Source of the DNA: Stenotrophomonas maltophilia
GTDB taxonomy: Bacteria > Pseudomonadota > Gammaproteobacteria > Xanthomonadales > Xanthomonadaceae
Direction of reading: 5' to 3'
Length of the DNA stretch: 64,000 nt
Assembly (NCBI RefSeq): GCF_900186865.1
Contig: NZ_LT906480.1
Span: forward strand, 4,792,001-4,856,000
A program made the position numbers and the translations under genes. Shown here piece by piece: positions 1 through 7,928 of this stretch. Below the pieces are notes generated by a model. That model was not told the DNA's origin. It ran no database searches and was given only the letters and a program-made list of their open reading frames with translations. The stretch's first letter is position 1; each line of letters opens with the position of its first letter.

Positions 1-272
1 TGAACGTCACCGGCCCGGTGGCCAGCCGCGCCGGCTTCTGCTGCAGAGCGGTACGGATCGCCGCAGCCCGCGCCATCGCTTCCGCCTGCGTGCTGCTGGC
101 CAGCACCAGCACGAACTCCTCGCCACCGTAGCGGCCCAGCAGCGTGTCATGGCCCTGCAAACCGTGCTGCATCAACGCAGCGAAGTGGCGCAGTACTCGT
201 CTCCGGCCAGATGGCCCCAGCGATGCAGAGCAGGAAGCCAAGCACGGTGAGGGTGGGGACATCCAGGGACAT
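1..272 (-). pseudogene. broken diguanylate cyclase (GGDEF) fragment
   Basis: Read on the minus strand, the sequence starts with a hydrophobic N-terminus MSLDVPTLTVLGFLLCIAG. About 20 codons in, it jumps in a different frame to the second half of a GGDEF domain, which shows the active-site segment HDTLLGRYGGEEFVLVLAS. Everything between the first membrane segment and the GGEEF loop is missing, and the two parts are out of frame. The gene runs off the left edge of the window. Intact members make cyclic di-GMP from two GTP at the membrane. This copy looks like an internal-deletion remnant. A sequencing or assembly deletion is the alternative. Confidence 0.6.
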
Positions 273-426
273 GCGGCGCTCATCGGCCGGGGCGGCGCGC
301 GCATCTTGGCGCCTTGTGCTGCGATCCCCGTGGCGCTGCCTGGCCCGATGGAGATGCGGGGTCTGAAAACGGCGAGCACGGCGGCCGGTGCCTGCGCAGA
401 ATCCGCGGAAAACCAAGGAGACGCCC

Positions 427-912
427 ATGCATGCGTGGTACCTCGGTGGCATCGACCACCGCCCGTTCCTGCACCTGTTCGAAAAGAGCGACACCGCGCT
501 GGCTGCGCTGGGCATCCGGCGTCGCTGGGCCGGCGAATCAGGAGGACACCCCTGCCGGATCAGCCTGAGCGATCCGCCCGGTGGCAGCGAGCTGCTGCTG
601 TTGTCCCACGTGCACCTGCCCCTGCACTCGCCCTATCACGCCTCGGGCCCGATCTTCGTGCAGCGTGGCGTGACCCGCTGCGTGCTGCCGCCGGGCGAAG
701 TACCCCCGTACGTGCAGCGCCGGATGATCTCGTTGCGCGCCTATGACCAGGCTGCATTGATGCTGGCCGCCGAGATCAGCGCAGGCACGGATGTCGGCGC
801 TCGGCTGGACGCGCTGTTTGCCGACCCTGCCGTGGCCTTCGTGCAGCTGCACAACGCGGCCCACGGCTGCTTCTCGTGCCAAGCGGATCGCGTCGGCATG
901 GCGCCGACATGA
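427..912 (+). CDS. DUF1203 domain protein
   Basis: A protein of 161 residues. The ATG at 427 has an AAGGAG ribosome site six bases upstream, whereas the frame continues upstream without one. The sequence follows the DUF1203 pattern: an early HPCRISLSD segment, then LLLSHVHLP, a central RMISLRAYD segment and a C-terminal AFVQLHNAAHGCF. No catalytic function is established for the family. There is no signal peptide or membrane segment, so it should be cytoplasmic. It stands alone, with 230 bases before the next gene. The family assignment is from remembered conservation and is fairly firm; the function is unknown. Confidence 0.75.
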   Translation: MHAWYLGGIDHRPFLHLFEKSDTALAALGIRRRWAGESGGHPCRISLSDPPGGSELLLLSHVHLPLHSPYHASGPIFVQRGVTRCVLPPGEVPPYVQRRMISLRAYDQAALMLAAEISAGTDVGARLDALFADPAVAFVQLHNAAHGCFSCQADRVGMAPT

Positions 913-1144
913 CCGGATCTCCACGACGTGATCATTGCCACGCCGGACACGTGATCGCCAGCGCATCCGTTCAGGCCCACGTGAAGCCCGCGGGAAGGGC
1001 TTCACACCCACAGTCACGGATCAGCATTTCCATGGTTCCGCACCCGGCACCGCAACTCGATACTCGCCATGGTGCCGCCGAAAGTCCGCCGCGCAGCGCA
1101 ACTCTGCGGTCACCGCTCTCTTTCGACGACCACAAGGAAGCGCC

Positions 1145-2317
1145 ATGTCATTCCGATCCACACCGCTGCTGCTGGCCACCTCGTTCGCCGCTGCAGGCCT
1201 GTGCCTGGCCGGCAACGCGTTCGCCCACGGCACCATGACCACGCCGGTCAGCCGCGTCTATGCCTGTTTCCAGGGCAATCCGGAGAACCCGACCAACCCG
1301 GCCTGCGCCGCCGCGAAAGCGGTGGGCGGATCGCAGGCGTTCTACGACTGGAACGGCATCAACCAGGCCAACGCCAACGGCAACCATCAGGCGGTGGTGC
1401 CCGACGGCAAGCTGTGCAGCGGCAACAATCCCACCTTCCGCGGCTTGGACGTGAACCGCAGTGACTGGCAGACCACGCCGATCCACGCCGATGCCAATGG
1501 CAAGTTCACCTTCGTGTTCAAGGCGACCGCGCCGCACGCCACGCGCGACTGGCGCTTCTTCGTCACCCGCGACGGCTGGCAACCGGGCAGCCCGTTGCGT
1601 TGGGCCGACCTGCAGGAGTTCTGCACGCTGGGCAATACACCGCTCTCTGCCGATGGCACCTACAAGCTGCAGTGCACGCTGCCGCAGCGCACCGGCCAGC
1701 ATGTGATCTACAACACCTGGCAGCGCTCGGATTCGACCGAAGCGTTCTACACCTGCATGGACGTACGCTTTGAGGGCAGCGGCGGTGGTACGACGCCGGC
1801 ACCGCAATGGCAGGATGCCGGCCCGGTCACCGCCCGCGGTGAATTGCCGGTCGGTACGACGCTGGCACTGCGCGTGTTCAATGCCAGCGGCAACGATGTC
1901 GAACGTGTGGAAGCGACGCTGGCCAGCGGCCAGACCTCGGCCGCGCAATGGCCCTTGGCGCTGGCCCGCAAGGTCAATGCCAGTGCCCGGCATGCGCGCG
2001 TGGGCGTGCTTGCCAATGGCATGATCACGCCGTCGGCGTCGGCCACCGACAATCGCGTGTACCTGAAGGACGGCAACCGCTTCCAGCTCGATACCCAGGT
2101 GCCGGACCCGGGTACGCCATCGCCAGGTGGTGATTTCGACCACGTGTACCCGGCGGGTATCGGCAGCTACGTGCCGGGCCAGACCGTGGTGAAGAGCAGC
2201 GACGGCAAGCTGTATGCCTGCCGCCCGTTCCCGGAGGGTGCATGGTGCAACGTCAATGCCGAGGCCTACCGGCCGGGCGTGGGCGCGGCCTGGCGCGATG
2301 CGTGGATCGCGTACTGA
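1145..2317 (+). CDS. secreted AA10 lytic polysaccharide monooxygenase, copy 1
   Basis: A secreted copper enzyme of 390 residues of the AA10 family, which oxidatively cleaves chitin or cellulose chains. A signal peptide ends NAFA, so the mature protein begins at His28 (HGTMTTP), the amino-terminal half of the copper-binding histidine brace. His131 in APHATRDW is the second brace histidine and Phe201 in EAFYTC the likely axial residue. A linker domain (about 215-320) is followed by a C-terminal aromatic-rich module (about 335-390, GSYVPGQ to WRDAWIAY) that resembles chitin-binding modules. The ATG at 1145 is preceded by AAGGAAG. The next gene is a close paralogue in tandem. Chitin is the likelier substrate, by inference from the family. 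Confidence 0.93.
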   Translation: MSFRSTPLLLATSFAAAGLCLAGNAFAHGTMTTPVSRVYACFQGNPENPTNPACAAAKAVGGSQAFYDWNGINQANANGNHQAVVPDGKLCSGNNPTFRGLDVNRSDWQTTPIHADANGKFTFVFKATAPHATRDWRFFVTRDGWQPGSPLRWADLQEFCTLGNTPLSADGTYKLQCTLPQRTGQHVIYNTWQRSDSTEAFYTCMDVRFEGSGGGTTPAPQWQDAGPVTARGELPVGTTLALRVFNASGNDVERVEATLASGQTSAAQWPLALARKVNASARHARVGVLANGMITPSASATDNRVYLKDGNRFQLDTQVPDPGTPSPGGDFDHVYPAGIGSYVPGQTVVKSSDGKLYACRPFPEGAWCNVNAEAYRPGVGAAWRDAWIAY

Positions 2318-2329
2318 CGCAGTGATTTG

Positions 2330-2356
2330 GGAGGCGGTGCACATCACACCGCCTCC
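2330..2356 (+). terminator. hairpin after LPMO copy 1
   Basis: A perfect 10-bp stem, GGAGGCGGTG paired with CACCGCCTCC around a 7-base loop, lies just downstream of the stop codon. No T-run follows, so intrinsic termination is uncertain; it may only stabilise the 3' end. Confidence 0.45.
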
Positions 2357-2495
2357 TGGCTCCCCTGTCGCGCAGTGGGGCGCGCGTTGCAGAAACAGAG
2401 GAACGCAGCAGCCTTTCAAACTTGTCTGATGGGCATATGGCGGCTACATGGGAAGACTCCGCGAGGTTTCCAACACTTCGCAAAGGAGTTCCTGC

Positions 2496-3665
2496 ATGCA
2501 CCTGTCCCATCGGGCCGTCCTCGCACTGTCCGCCGTTGTCGGCCTGGCACTGTCCGGCAACGCCTTCGCCCACGGCACCCTGTCCAAGCCGCTCAGCCGC
2601 GTGAAGCAGTGCCACGAGGGCAATCCGGAGAATCCGACCAACCCGGCCTGCGCCGCCGCCAAGGCCATCGGCGGCGCCCAGCCGTTCTACGACTGGGCCG
2701 GTGTCAACCAGGCCAACGCCAACGGCAACCATCAAGCGGTGGTTCCAGATGGCGAGTTGTGCAGCGGCGGCAACAGCAAGTACCGCGGCCTCGATCTGAA
2801 CCGCAGTGACTGGCCGACCTCGCCGATCCGCGCCGATTCGCGCGGGCGCTACACCTTCGAGTTCAAGGCACCGGCGCCGCATGCTACCCGCGAGTGGAAG
2901 TTCTACGTCACCCGCGACGGCTGGCAGCCGGGCAGCCCGCTGCGCTGGGCCGACCTGCAGGAATTCTGCACGCTGGGCAACGTGCCGGTCTCCGGCGACG
3001 TCTACAAGCTGGATTGCCCGCTGCCCAAGCGCAGCGGCCAGCACATCATCTACAACACCTGGCAACGCTCGGATTCCGGTGAAGCGTTCTATACCTGCGC
3101 GGACGTGCGCTTCGAAGGCGGTGGTGGCGTTGAACCGCCGCCGCAGTGGCAGGACGCCGGCCCGGTCACCGCCCGCGGTGCGTTGGAAGAAGGCACCACC
3201 CTGACGCTGCGCGTGTTCAACGCCCAGGGCAATGATCTGGAGCGTCCGGAGATCACCCTGGCCGCAGGCCAGACCGCTGCGAACCAGTGGCCGCTCGCGC
3301 TGGCCCGCAAGGTCAACGCCAGTGCACAGCAGGCGCGTGTGGGCGTGATGAGGAACGGCGTGATCACGCCGGTCGCCTCGGCCACCGAGAACCGCGTCTA
3401 CCTGAAGCCGGGCAACCTGTTCCAGATCGATACCCGCTTGCCGGGCCCGGTCGATCCGGTCGATCCGCCGCCGGGTGACGACTACGACTTCGTGTATCCG
3501 GCCGGTATCGGCAGCTACACGCCGGGCGAAACCGTGGTCAAGGGCACCGACGGCAAGCTCTACGCCTGCCGGCCGTTCCCGGAGGGTGCGTGGTGCAACA
3601 TCAACGCCGATGCCTATCGCCCGGGCACCGGTTTCGCCTGGCGCGATGCCTGGGTCGCGTACTGA
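2496..3665 (+). CDS. secreted AA10 lytic polysaccharide monooxygenase, copy 2
   Basis: A second AA10 LPMO of 389 residues with the same architecture as its upstream neighbour. The signal peptide ends NAFA, with mature His26 (HGTLSKP) as first brace residue and His129 (APHATREW) as second. A middle domain is followed by a C-terminal module ending WRDAWVAY. The ATG at 2496 has AAAGGAG eight bases upstream. Sequence similarity to copy 1 is high along the full length, including the unusual NPENPTNPACAAAKA loop, so the pair arose by tandem duplication. The 178-base gap contains a hairpin, which suggests that each copy may be expressed separately. Differences are concentrated in the signal peptide and the interdomain linkers. 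Confidence 0.93.
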   Translation: MHLSHRAVLALSAVVGLALSGNAFAHGTLSKPLSRVKQCHEGNPENPTNPACAAAKAIGGAQPFYDWAGVNQANANGNHQAVVPDGELCSGGNSKYRGLDLNRSDWPTSPIRADSRGRYTFEFKAPAPHATREWKFYVTRDGWQPGSPLRWADLQEFCTLGNVPVSGDVYKLDCPLPKRSGQHIIYNTWQRSDSGEAFYTCADVRFEGGGGVEPPPQWQDAGPVTARGALEEGTTLTLRVFNAQGNDLERPEITLAAGQTAANQWPLALARKVNASAQQARVGVMRNGVITPVASATENRVYLKPGNLFQIDTRLPGPVDPVDPPPGDDYDFVYPAGIGSYTPGETVVKGTDGKLYACRPFPEGAWCNINADAYRPGTGFAWRDAWVAY

Positions 3666-3679
3666 GGCAGGGTACCGGG

Positions 3680-3696
3680 GGCGGCGTGGCGCCGCC
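3680..3696 (+). terminator. GC hairpin after LPMO copy 2
   Basis: GGCGGCG pairs with CGCCGCC across a three-base loop, and TTCTT follows a few bases later. It is a plausible weak intrinsic terminator just after the stop codon. Confidence 0.35.
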
Positions 3697-3710
3697 TCCG
3701 GTTCTTGGAG

Positions 3711-3850
3711 TTGCCGGCCAGCGGCCGGCACTACCAGGGTTCGTGGGGCTGCCCGGCCAGCGGCCGGCACTACCAGGGTTCGTGGGGCTGCCGGCCAGCG
3801 GCCGGCACTACCAGGGTTCGTGGGGCTGCCGGCCAGCGGCCGGCACTACC
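3711..3850. repeat. four tandem SMAG-type REP units
   Basis: Four head-to-tail copies with a period of about 39-40 bases. Each holds the palindrome GCCGGCCAGCGGCCGGC followed by ACTAC (GTAG on the other strand), with nearly identical spacers CAGGGTTCGTGGGG. This is the Stenotrophomonas GTAG repetitive extragenic palindrome. It sits between convergent genes (LPMO copy 2 and the ferredoxin reductase) and probably acts at RNA 3' ends. Confidence 0.9.
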
Positions 3851-3855
3851 CTGAC

Positions 3856-4605
3856 TTACTTGCTGCTGACGTACTTCTCGCGGCGGATCTGCGGGTTGCC
3901 CAGGCCGGCGGCCTTCAGCAGCTCGGCACAGGCATCGACCATGTCCGGGTTGCCGCACAGGTAGGCGATGTCGGTGGCCGGGTCCGGCGTGAAGCCGGCC
4001 AGCGCCTGCTGCACATAGCCGTGCTGTACGTCCGGGTGCGGATCAGCCGGGAGTTCACGCGACAGGCACGGAACATAACGGAAGTTCGGGTGCTTTTCGG
4101 CGAAGCTGTAAAAATCTTCGCTGTACAGCAGCTCGCCCGGGCTGCGCGCGCCCTGCAACAGCACGATCTGCACACCGCGTTCGGCCATGGCCTTTTCCAG
4201 CAGCGGCAGCATCGAGCGGTACGGGGTAACGCCGGTACCGGTGGCGATCAGCAGGTAACGGGCGTTGTGGTCACCGGGATTCAGGCAGAACCGGCCATAG
4301 GGGCCGGACGCACTGATCTGGCCGCCCTGCTCCAGTGCCTCGAACAGGGCCGTGGCGGCGCCACCGGGCACGAAACTGACGGCGATATCCACCGCCTCGC
4401 CTGGGCCCAGCGCGTGGTCGTGGATGGTCGCCAGCGAGTAGCTGCGCTTGGTTTCGGTGCCGTCGGCGTAGCTGAAATGGACCTGGATGAACTGGCCGGG
4501 CTGGAAATCCAGCGGCTGCCCATCGTCACGCACGAACTGGTAGTGGCCGACGGTCGGGGCCAGCATGCGGCAGCCGACCAGCTTGAGGGGGAATTGAACA
4601 GGCAC
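3856..4605 (-). CDS. fpr: ferredoxin--NADP reductase
   Basis: A cytoplasmic flavoprotein of 249 residues that moves electrons between NADPH and ferredoxin or flavodoxin. It supports iron-sulfur cluster and oxidative-stress metabolism. The FAD-binding RSYS motif is at about residues 54-57. GPYGRF follows, then the NADP-binding segment ATGTGVTPYRSM at about 121-132 and a CGNPDMV segment near 210. The C-terminus ends REKYVSSK, like bacterial class enzymes rather than plant ones. Length matches the family. The gene converges on the LPMO pair, with tandem REP units between them, and is divergent from the ABC exporter upstream. Confidence 0.9.
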   Translation of the reverse strand: MPVQFPLKLVGCRMLAPTVGHYQFVRDDGQPLDFQPGQFIQVHFSYADGTETKRSYSLATIHDHALGPGEAVDIAVSFVPGGAATALFEALEQGGQISASGPYGRFCLNPGDHNARYLLIATGTGVTPYRSMLPLLEKAMAERGVQIVLLQGARSPGELLYSEDFYSFAEKHPNFRYVPCLSRELPADPHPDVQHGYVQQALAGFTPDPATDIAYLCGNPDMVDACAELLKAAGLGNPQIRREKYVSSK

Positions 4606-4651
4606 GACTTTTCGGGACAGTGTGTAGCCGGGGCAAGCCCTCGGGGTCTTC

Positions 4652-4657
4652 TATAAT
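4652..4657 (+). promoter_or_regulatory. candidate -10 box for the yadGH-like operon
   Basis: A perfect TATAAT lies 33 bases before the ATG of the ABC ATPase, in the gap between divergent genes. No convincing -35 is visible at the usual spacing, so this is a tentative promoter call. Confidence 0.35.
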
Positions 4658-4689
4658 AGCCCCTCCCCGCCCCTCTCTAGCGCCAGCCC

Positions 4690-5658
4690 ATGGGCGCGAA
4701 GGCTTCGAGCTTGGCATCCCAGAACGATACGGCGCCCGCCCTGCGCGTGCGCGACCTGCGCAAGACCTACGACAACGGCACCCAGGCCCTGAAGGGGGTT
4801 TCCCTGGAAGTGGCCCCGGGCGACTTCTTCGCCCTGCTCGGCCCCAATGGCGCCGGCAAGTCGACCCTGATCGGCATCATCAGCTCCCTGGTCAACCTCA
4901 GCGAGGGCCAGGTGGAAGTGTTCGGCAGCGACCTGGTGCGCAACCGCAGCGCCACCATGCGCCTGATCGGGCTGGTGCCTCAGGAAATCAACTTCAACCT
5001 GTTCGAGAAGCCCTTCGACATCCTGGTGAACTACGCCGGCTTCTATGGCGTACCGCGCGAGGAAGCCGAGCAGCGCGCCGAAGAGGAACTGAAGCGCGCG
5101 CACCTGTGGGAAAAGGCACAGGTAATGAGCCGCACGCTTTCCGGCGGCATGAAGCGCCGGCTGATGATCGCCCGCGCGATGATGACCCGCCCGCGCCTGC
5201 TGATCCTGGACGAGCCGACCGCCGGCGTGGACATCGAGATCCGCCGCGACATGTGGCGCGTGCTGAAGGAGATCAATGCCGCAGGCACCACGATCATCCT
5301 TACCACGCACTACCTGGAAGAAGCCGAGTACCTGTGCCGCCACCTGGCGATCATCAACCATGGCCAGATCGTCGAGCAGGGGCCGATGCGCACCTTGCTG
5401 GCCAAGCTGGACGTGGAGGGCTTCCTGCTGGACATCGACGGTGACCTGCCGGCACAGCTGCCGGTGATCGAAGGTGCGACGCTGACCGCGCCGGACCCGC
5501 ACACGCTGGACATCGACATGCCGCGCGCAATGGACCTCAACCGCGTGTTCGCCACGCTCAACGAGGCCGGTATCCGCGTGCGTTCGATGCGTACCAAGAG
5601 CAACCGCCTGGAGGAGCTGTTCGTGCGCCTCACCGGCAACCTGGAGAAGCCTGCATGA
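4690..5658 (+). CDS. yadG: ABC transporter ATP-binding protein (YadG type)
   Basis: ATPase subunit of 322 residues of a type-2 ABC exporter. Walker A GPNGAGKST is at 51-59. The signature LSGGMKRR and Walker B LLILDEPTAGVD with the switch histidine in TTHYLEE follow in order. A C-terminal extension of about 80 residues is typical of the YadG/drug-exporter branch. It overlaps the permease gene by four bases (ATGA), so the two are co-translated. The substrate is unknown; E. coli YadGH is itself uncharacterised. An upstream ATG gives the start used here, and translation may alternatively begin a few codons later. Confidence 0.88.
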   Translation: MGAKASSLASQNDTAPALRVRDLRKTYDNGTQALKGVSLEVAPGDFFALLGPNGAGKSTLIGIISSLVNLSEGQVEVFGSDLVRNRSATMRLIGLVPQEINFNLFEKPFDILVNYAGFYGVPREEAEQRAEEELKRAHLWEKAQVMSRTLSGGMKRRLMIARAMMTRPRLLILDEPTAGVDIEIRRDMWRVLKEINAAGTTIILTTHYLEEAEYLCRHLAIINHGQIVEQGPMRTLLAKLDVEGFLLDIDGDLPAQLPVIEGATLTAPDPHTLDIDMPRAMDLNRVFATLNEAGIRVRSMRTKSNRLEELFVRLTGNLEKPA

Positions 5659-6446
5659 GCACCACCGAGCTGACCGACGGCCAGCGCAACCGCATCGCGC
5701 TGATGACCATCGTGCGCCGCGAAGTCGCCCGCATCATGCGCATCTGGGGCCAGACCCTGGTGCCACCGGCGATCACCATGACCCTGTACTTCCTGATCTT
5801 CGGCAACCTGATCGGGTCGCGCGTGGGTGACATGGGCGGCTACACCTACATGCAGTTCATCGTGCCGGGCCTGGTGATGATGAGCGTGATCCAGAACAGC
5901 TACGGCAACATCAGTTCCTCGTTCTTTGGCGCCAAGTTCGGCCGCCACGTGGAAGAACTGCTGGTCAGCCCGATGCCGAACTGGGTGATCCTGTGGGGCT
6001 ACGTGGCCGGCGCCGTGCTGCGCGGCCTGATGGTGGGCGTGATCGTGCTGATCATCGCGATGTTCTTCACCCCGGTGCGCATCCCGCACCCGCTGGTGAT
6101 GCTGACCACGGTGATCCTGGGCGCGACGATCTTCTCGCTGGCCGGCTTCATCAACGCGGTGTATGCGAAGAAGTTCGATGACGTGGCGATCGTGCCGACC
6201 TTCATCCTGACCCCGCTGACCTACCTGGGTGGCGTGTTCTATTCGGTGAAGCTGCTGCCGAGCTGGGCCGAAGCGGCCACGCACGCCAACCCGATCTTCT
6301 ACATGGTCAACGCCTTCCGCTATGGCCTGCTGGGCAGCAGCGATGTACCGCTGCCGGTGGCCTACGGCCTGATGATCGGTTTCGTGGTGGTGCTGACGGC
6401 GTTGGCGCTGTGGCTGCTGCGTCGCGGCGTGGGCATGCGCAGCTGA
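5655..6446 (+). CDS. yadH: ABC-2 type permease (YadH type)
   Basis: Integral-membrane partner of 263 residues of the preceding ATPase. About six hydrophobic segments are visible, starting with TLVPPAITMTLYFLIFGNLIG. The ABC-2 family segment FITPTFIL-like (VPTFILTPLTYLGGVFYSV) lies near residues 180-200, and the C-terminus ends in LALWLLRRG. The start codon overlaps the ATPase stop by four bases. It forms a homodimeric channel with two copies of the ATPase. No substrate-binding protein gene is nearby, consistent with export rather than import. Confidence 0.88.
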   Translation: MSTTELTDGQRNRIALMTIVRREVARIMRIWGQTLVPPAITMTLYFLIFGNLIGSRVGDMGGYTYMQFIVPGLVMMSVIQNSYGNISSSFFGAKFGRHVEELLVSPMPNWVILWGYVAGAVLRGLMVGVIVLIIAMFFTPVRIPHPLVMLTTVILGATIFSLAGFINAVYAKKFDDVAIVPTFILTPLTYLGGVFYSVKLLPSWAEAATHANPIFYMVNAFRYGLLGSSDVPLPVAYGLMIGFVVVLTALALWLLRRGVGMRS

Positions 6447-6453
6447 GTTTTGC

Positions 6454-6475
6454 CTGCAGGGCCTGCGGCCCTGCA
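6454..6475 (+). terminator. hairpin after the ABC exporter operon
   Basis: TGCAGGGCC and GGCCCTGCA form a perfect stem with a three-base loop just downstream of the permease stop. No T-run follows, so it is more likely an RNA-stabilising hairpin than a classical terminator. Confidence 0.4.
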
Positions 6476-6526
6476 CCCGCCGAATCAACGGCAACGGCAA
6501 CGGCAAAAGCTGACTATCCGGGGGAT

Positions 6527-6627
6527 GGCGGGGTGGGTCCGGTTGCGGGGGACGCCGTAAACCCATCCTGGGGGCTTGGCCGCGGCATCCATGCCGCAGA
6601 CACCCCCGCAACCGGACCCACCCCGCC
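6527..6627. repeat. palindromic cassette 1 (25-bp perfect arms)
   Basis: Arms 6527-6551 and 6603-6627 are perfect 25-bp inverted repeats ending in GGGGG/CCCCC. The 51-base interior begins GACGCCGTAAACCC and contains CTGGGGGCTTGGCCG, then the small hairpin GCGGCAT-CC-ATGCCGC. The same interior, but different arms, occurs in reverse orientation at 7639-7824. The intervening gene (6784-7551) is thus flanked by an inverted pair of cassettes. I do not recognise a named element. Confidence 0.75.
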
Positions 6628-6676
6628 TTCGACAGATTCCTGCGATCTGCCGGGGAGTCGTTCTGCGCTGCTGTTG

Positions 6677-6700
6677 GTAGGTGTCGACCTTGGTCGACAC
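6677..6700. repeat. GTAG palindrome, GACCTTGGTC subfamily
   Basis: GTAGGTGTCGACCTTGGTCGACAC has a GTAG head and a palindromic body. It is the second subfamily of GTAG elements seen in this window, distinct from the GCCGGC type. Confidence 0.6.
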
Positions 6701-6783
6701 GATGGATCCAAGCCATTCGTGGATGACGCGTTCCAAGCCGATGCTCGGCTCTTTTCGTTCGGGATTGCGGCTAGGCTGTGGCG

Positions 6784-7551
6784 ATGAAGATCACTTCCAT
6801 TCCATTGGACAAGGCCGTGTCGGACGGCCCCATCGATGCCTTCAGCCATGCGTTGCTGGGCGATTCGCCCACGCTGGATGAGGTGCTGGAATACCTGGCC
6901 TCGCGGCACGCGGCTGATCCCCGGTATCGCTACCTGTGCACGCTCGATGATGTCGGCCAATGCCGCTACACCAGCATGCATGCGTCCGACGACGCGCGCG
7001 TCGCGCTGTACGAGGACGAAGATCCGGAAACCCCCGAAGATGCATTGGCGGCACGCGAGCGGTTGCTGGCGCATGTGGTCGCGCAGCTCGAGCATTCCTC
7101 TCATCGGCTGGAATGGAGCGCGCTGCCGGGCACGCTGATGTGCAGCGACGAGGACATCGAGGCGCTGGTCGCCGCCAATGCAACGCCGGACCTCATCGTC
7201 GACGAGGTGGTCTGCGTGCAACAGGTGCCGGTGGACCGCGATGACCTGCTGATCGCCGCCCTGCCCAACGGTTACTTCAGCGCGGACTGGGACATCTTCC
7301 AGAATCACGCCCTGATCCGGCACCTGCAGGAGCACCATGGCTACCGCCTGTTCGGGCTTGGCGCATCGTGGCTCGGCTTCCAGCGCGACAGCGCGCCGTC
7401 GCCTGCACAGGCAAATGCGTTGGTCGCGGACCTGCAGCGCGTCTACGCGGCCGGAACGCATGACACGTGGTCAAAACTGGCTGCAACCCTGGCCACCCGC
7501 ACCACACTGCTGTTGGGCTACACCGAAGACTTCAGCGAACAACTGCCCTGA
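6784..7551 (+). CDS. hypothetical protein flanked by palindromic cassettes
   Basis: A soluble, acidic protein of 255 residues. ATG at 6784 is preferred over the in-frame GTG two codons upstream; no clear ribosome site is visible for either. I see no signal peptide, membrane segment or familiar catalytic motif. A segment LIAALPNGYFSADWDIFQNHALIRHL in the middle and SWLGFQRD near residue 205 look like folded-domain core. The codon pattern is that of the chromosome, so it is a real gene. It stands alone between two inverted palindromic cassettes. Function is not assigned. Confidence 0.7.
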   Translation: MKITSIPLDKAVSDGPIDAFSHALLGDSPTLDEVLEYLASRHAADPRYRYLCTLDDVGQCRYTSMHASDDARVALYEDEDPETPEDALAARERLLAHVVAQLEHSSHRLEWSALPGTLMCSDEDIEALVAANATPDLIVDEVVCVQQVPVDRDDLLIAALPNGYFSADWDIFQNHALIRHLQEHHGYRLFGLGASWLGFQRDSAPSPAQANALVADLQRVYAAGTHDTWSKLAATLATRTTLLLGYTEDFSEQLP

Positions 7552-7638
7552 GCACCGCTCTACACGAGCGAGCGCAGCGAGCGACCCGCCTCCGCTCCTG
7601 ATCTGTTTTCCGTGGTGGCCGCACCCGGAAACTGTCAG

Positions 7639-7824
7639 GGGTCGTGTGCGATGGGCTCGCGGGGGTATCCGCGCCATGCATGGCTCGGCTAAGCCCCCAG
7701 GGGTGAGGGCGCTTTGCTTGCGAAGCATTGCTTCGCAAGCGCCCGAACGCACAGCCGCCAGCGGCTGGGCCGGACCGCGGAGCGGGGTTCACGGCGTCCC
7801 CCGCGAACCCATCGCACACGACCC
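7639..7824. repeat. palindromic cassette 2 (27-bp arms, reverse orientation)
   Basis: Arms 7639-7665 and 7798-7824 pair at 26 of 27 positions. Read on the minus strand, the interior starts GACGCCGTGAACCC and ends with CTGGGGGCTTAGCCG and a CCATGCATGG hairpin, matching cassette 1. Between these lies an extra 85 or so bases including the nested palindrome GCTTGCGAAGC...GCTTCGCAAGC at about 7718-7740. The arm sequences are unrelated to those of cassette 1 except for the terminal G/C runs. Confidence 0.7.
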
Positions 7825-7928
7825 AGCTCATGAAACCAACTGCGCGAACCACCACGAGGGGCTCCGCCGTTGGCCGCAATCTCCGGCACAATCGCAGATC
7901 TGATTCCCCAGAAAGCGGTGAACGTGCA

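Noticed and set aside
2253..3770. A 505-codon minus-strand frame opposite the second LPMO
   Set aside because: Shadow of two LPMO genes that show full active-site motifs and signal peptides.
3711..3850. CRISPR-like direct repeats
   Set aside because: Spacers are nearly identical to one another and each repeat is a GTAG palindrome. There is no cas gene, so this is a REP array.
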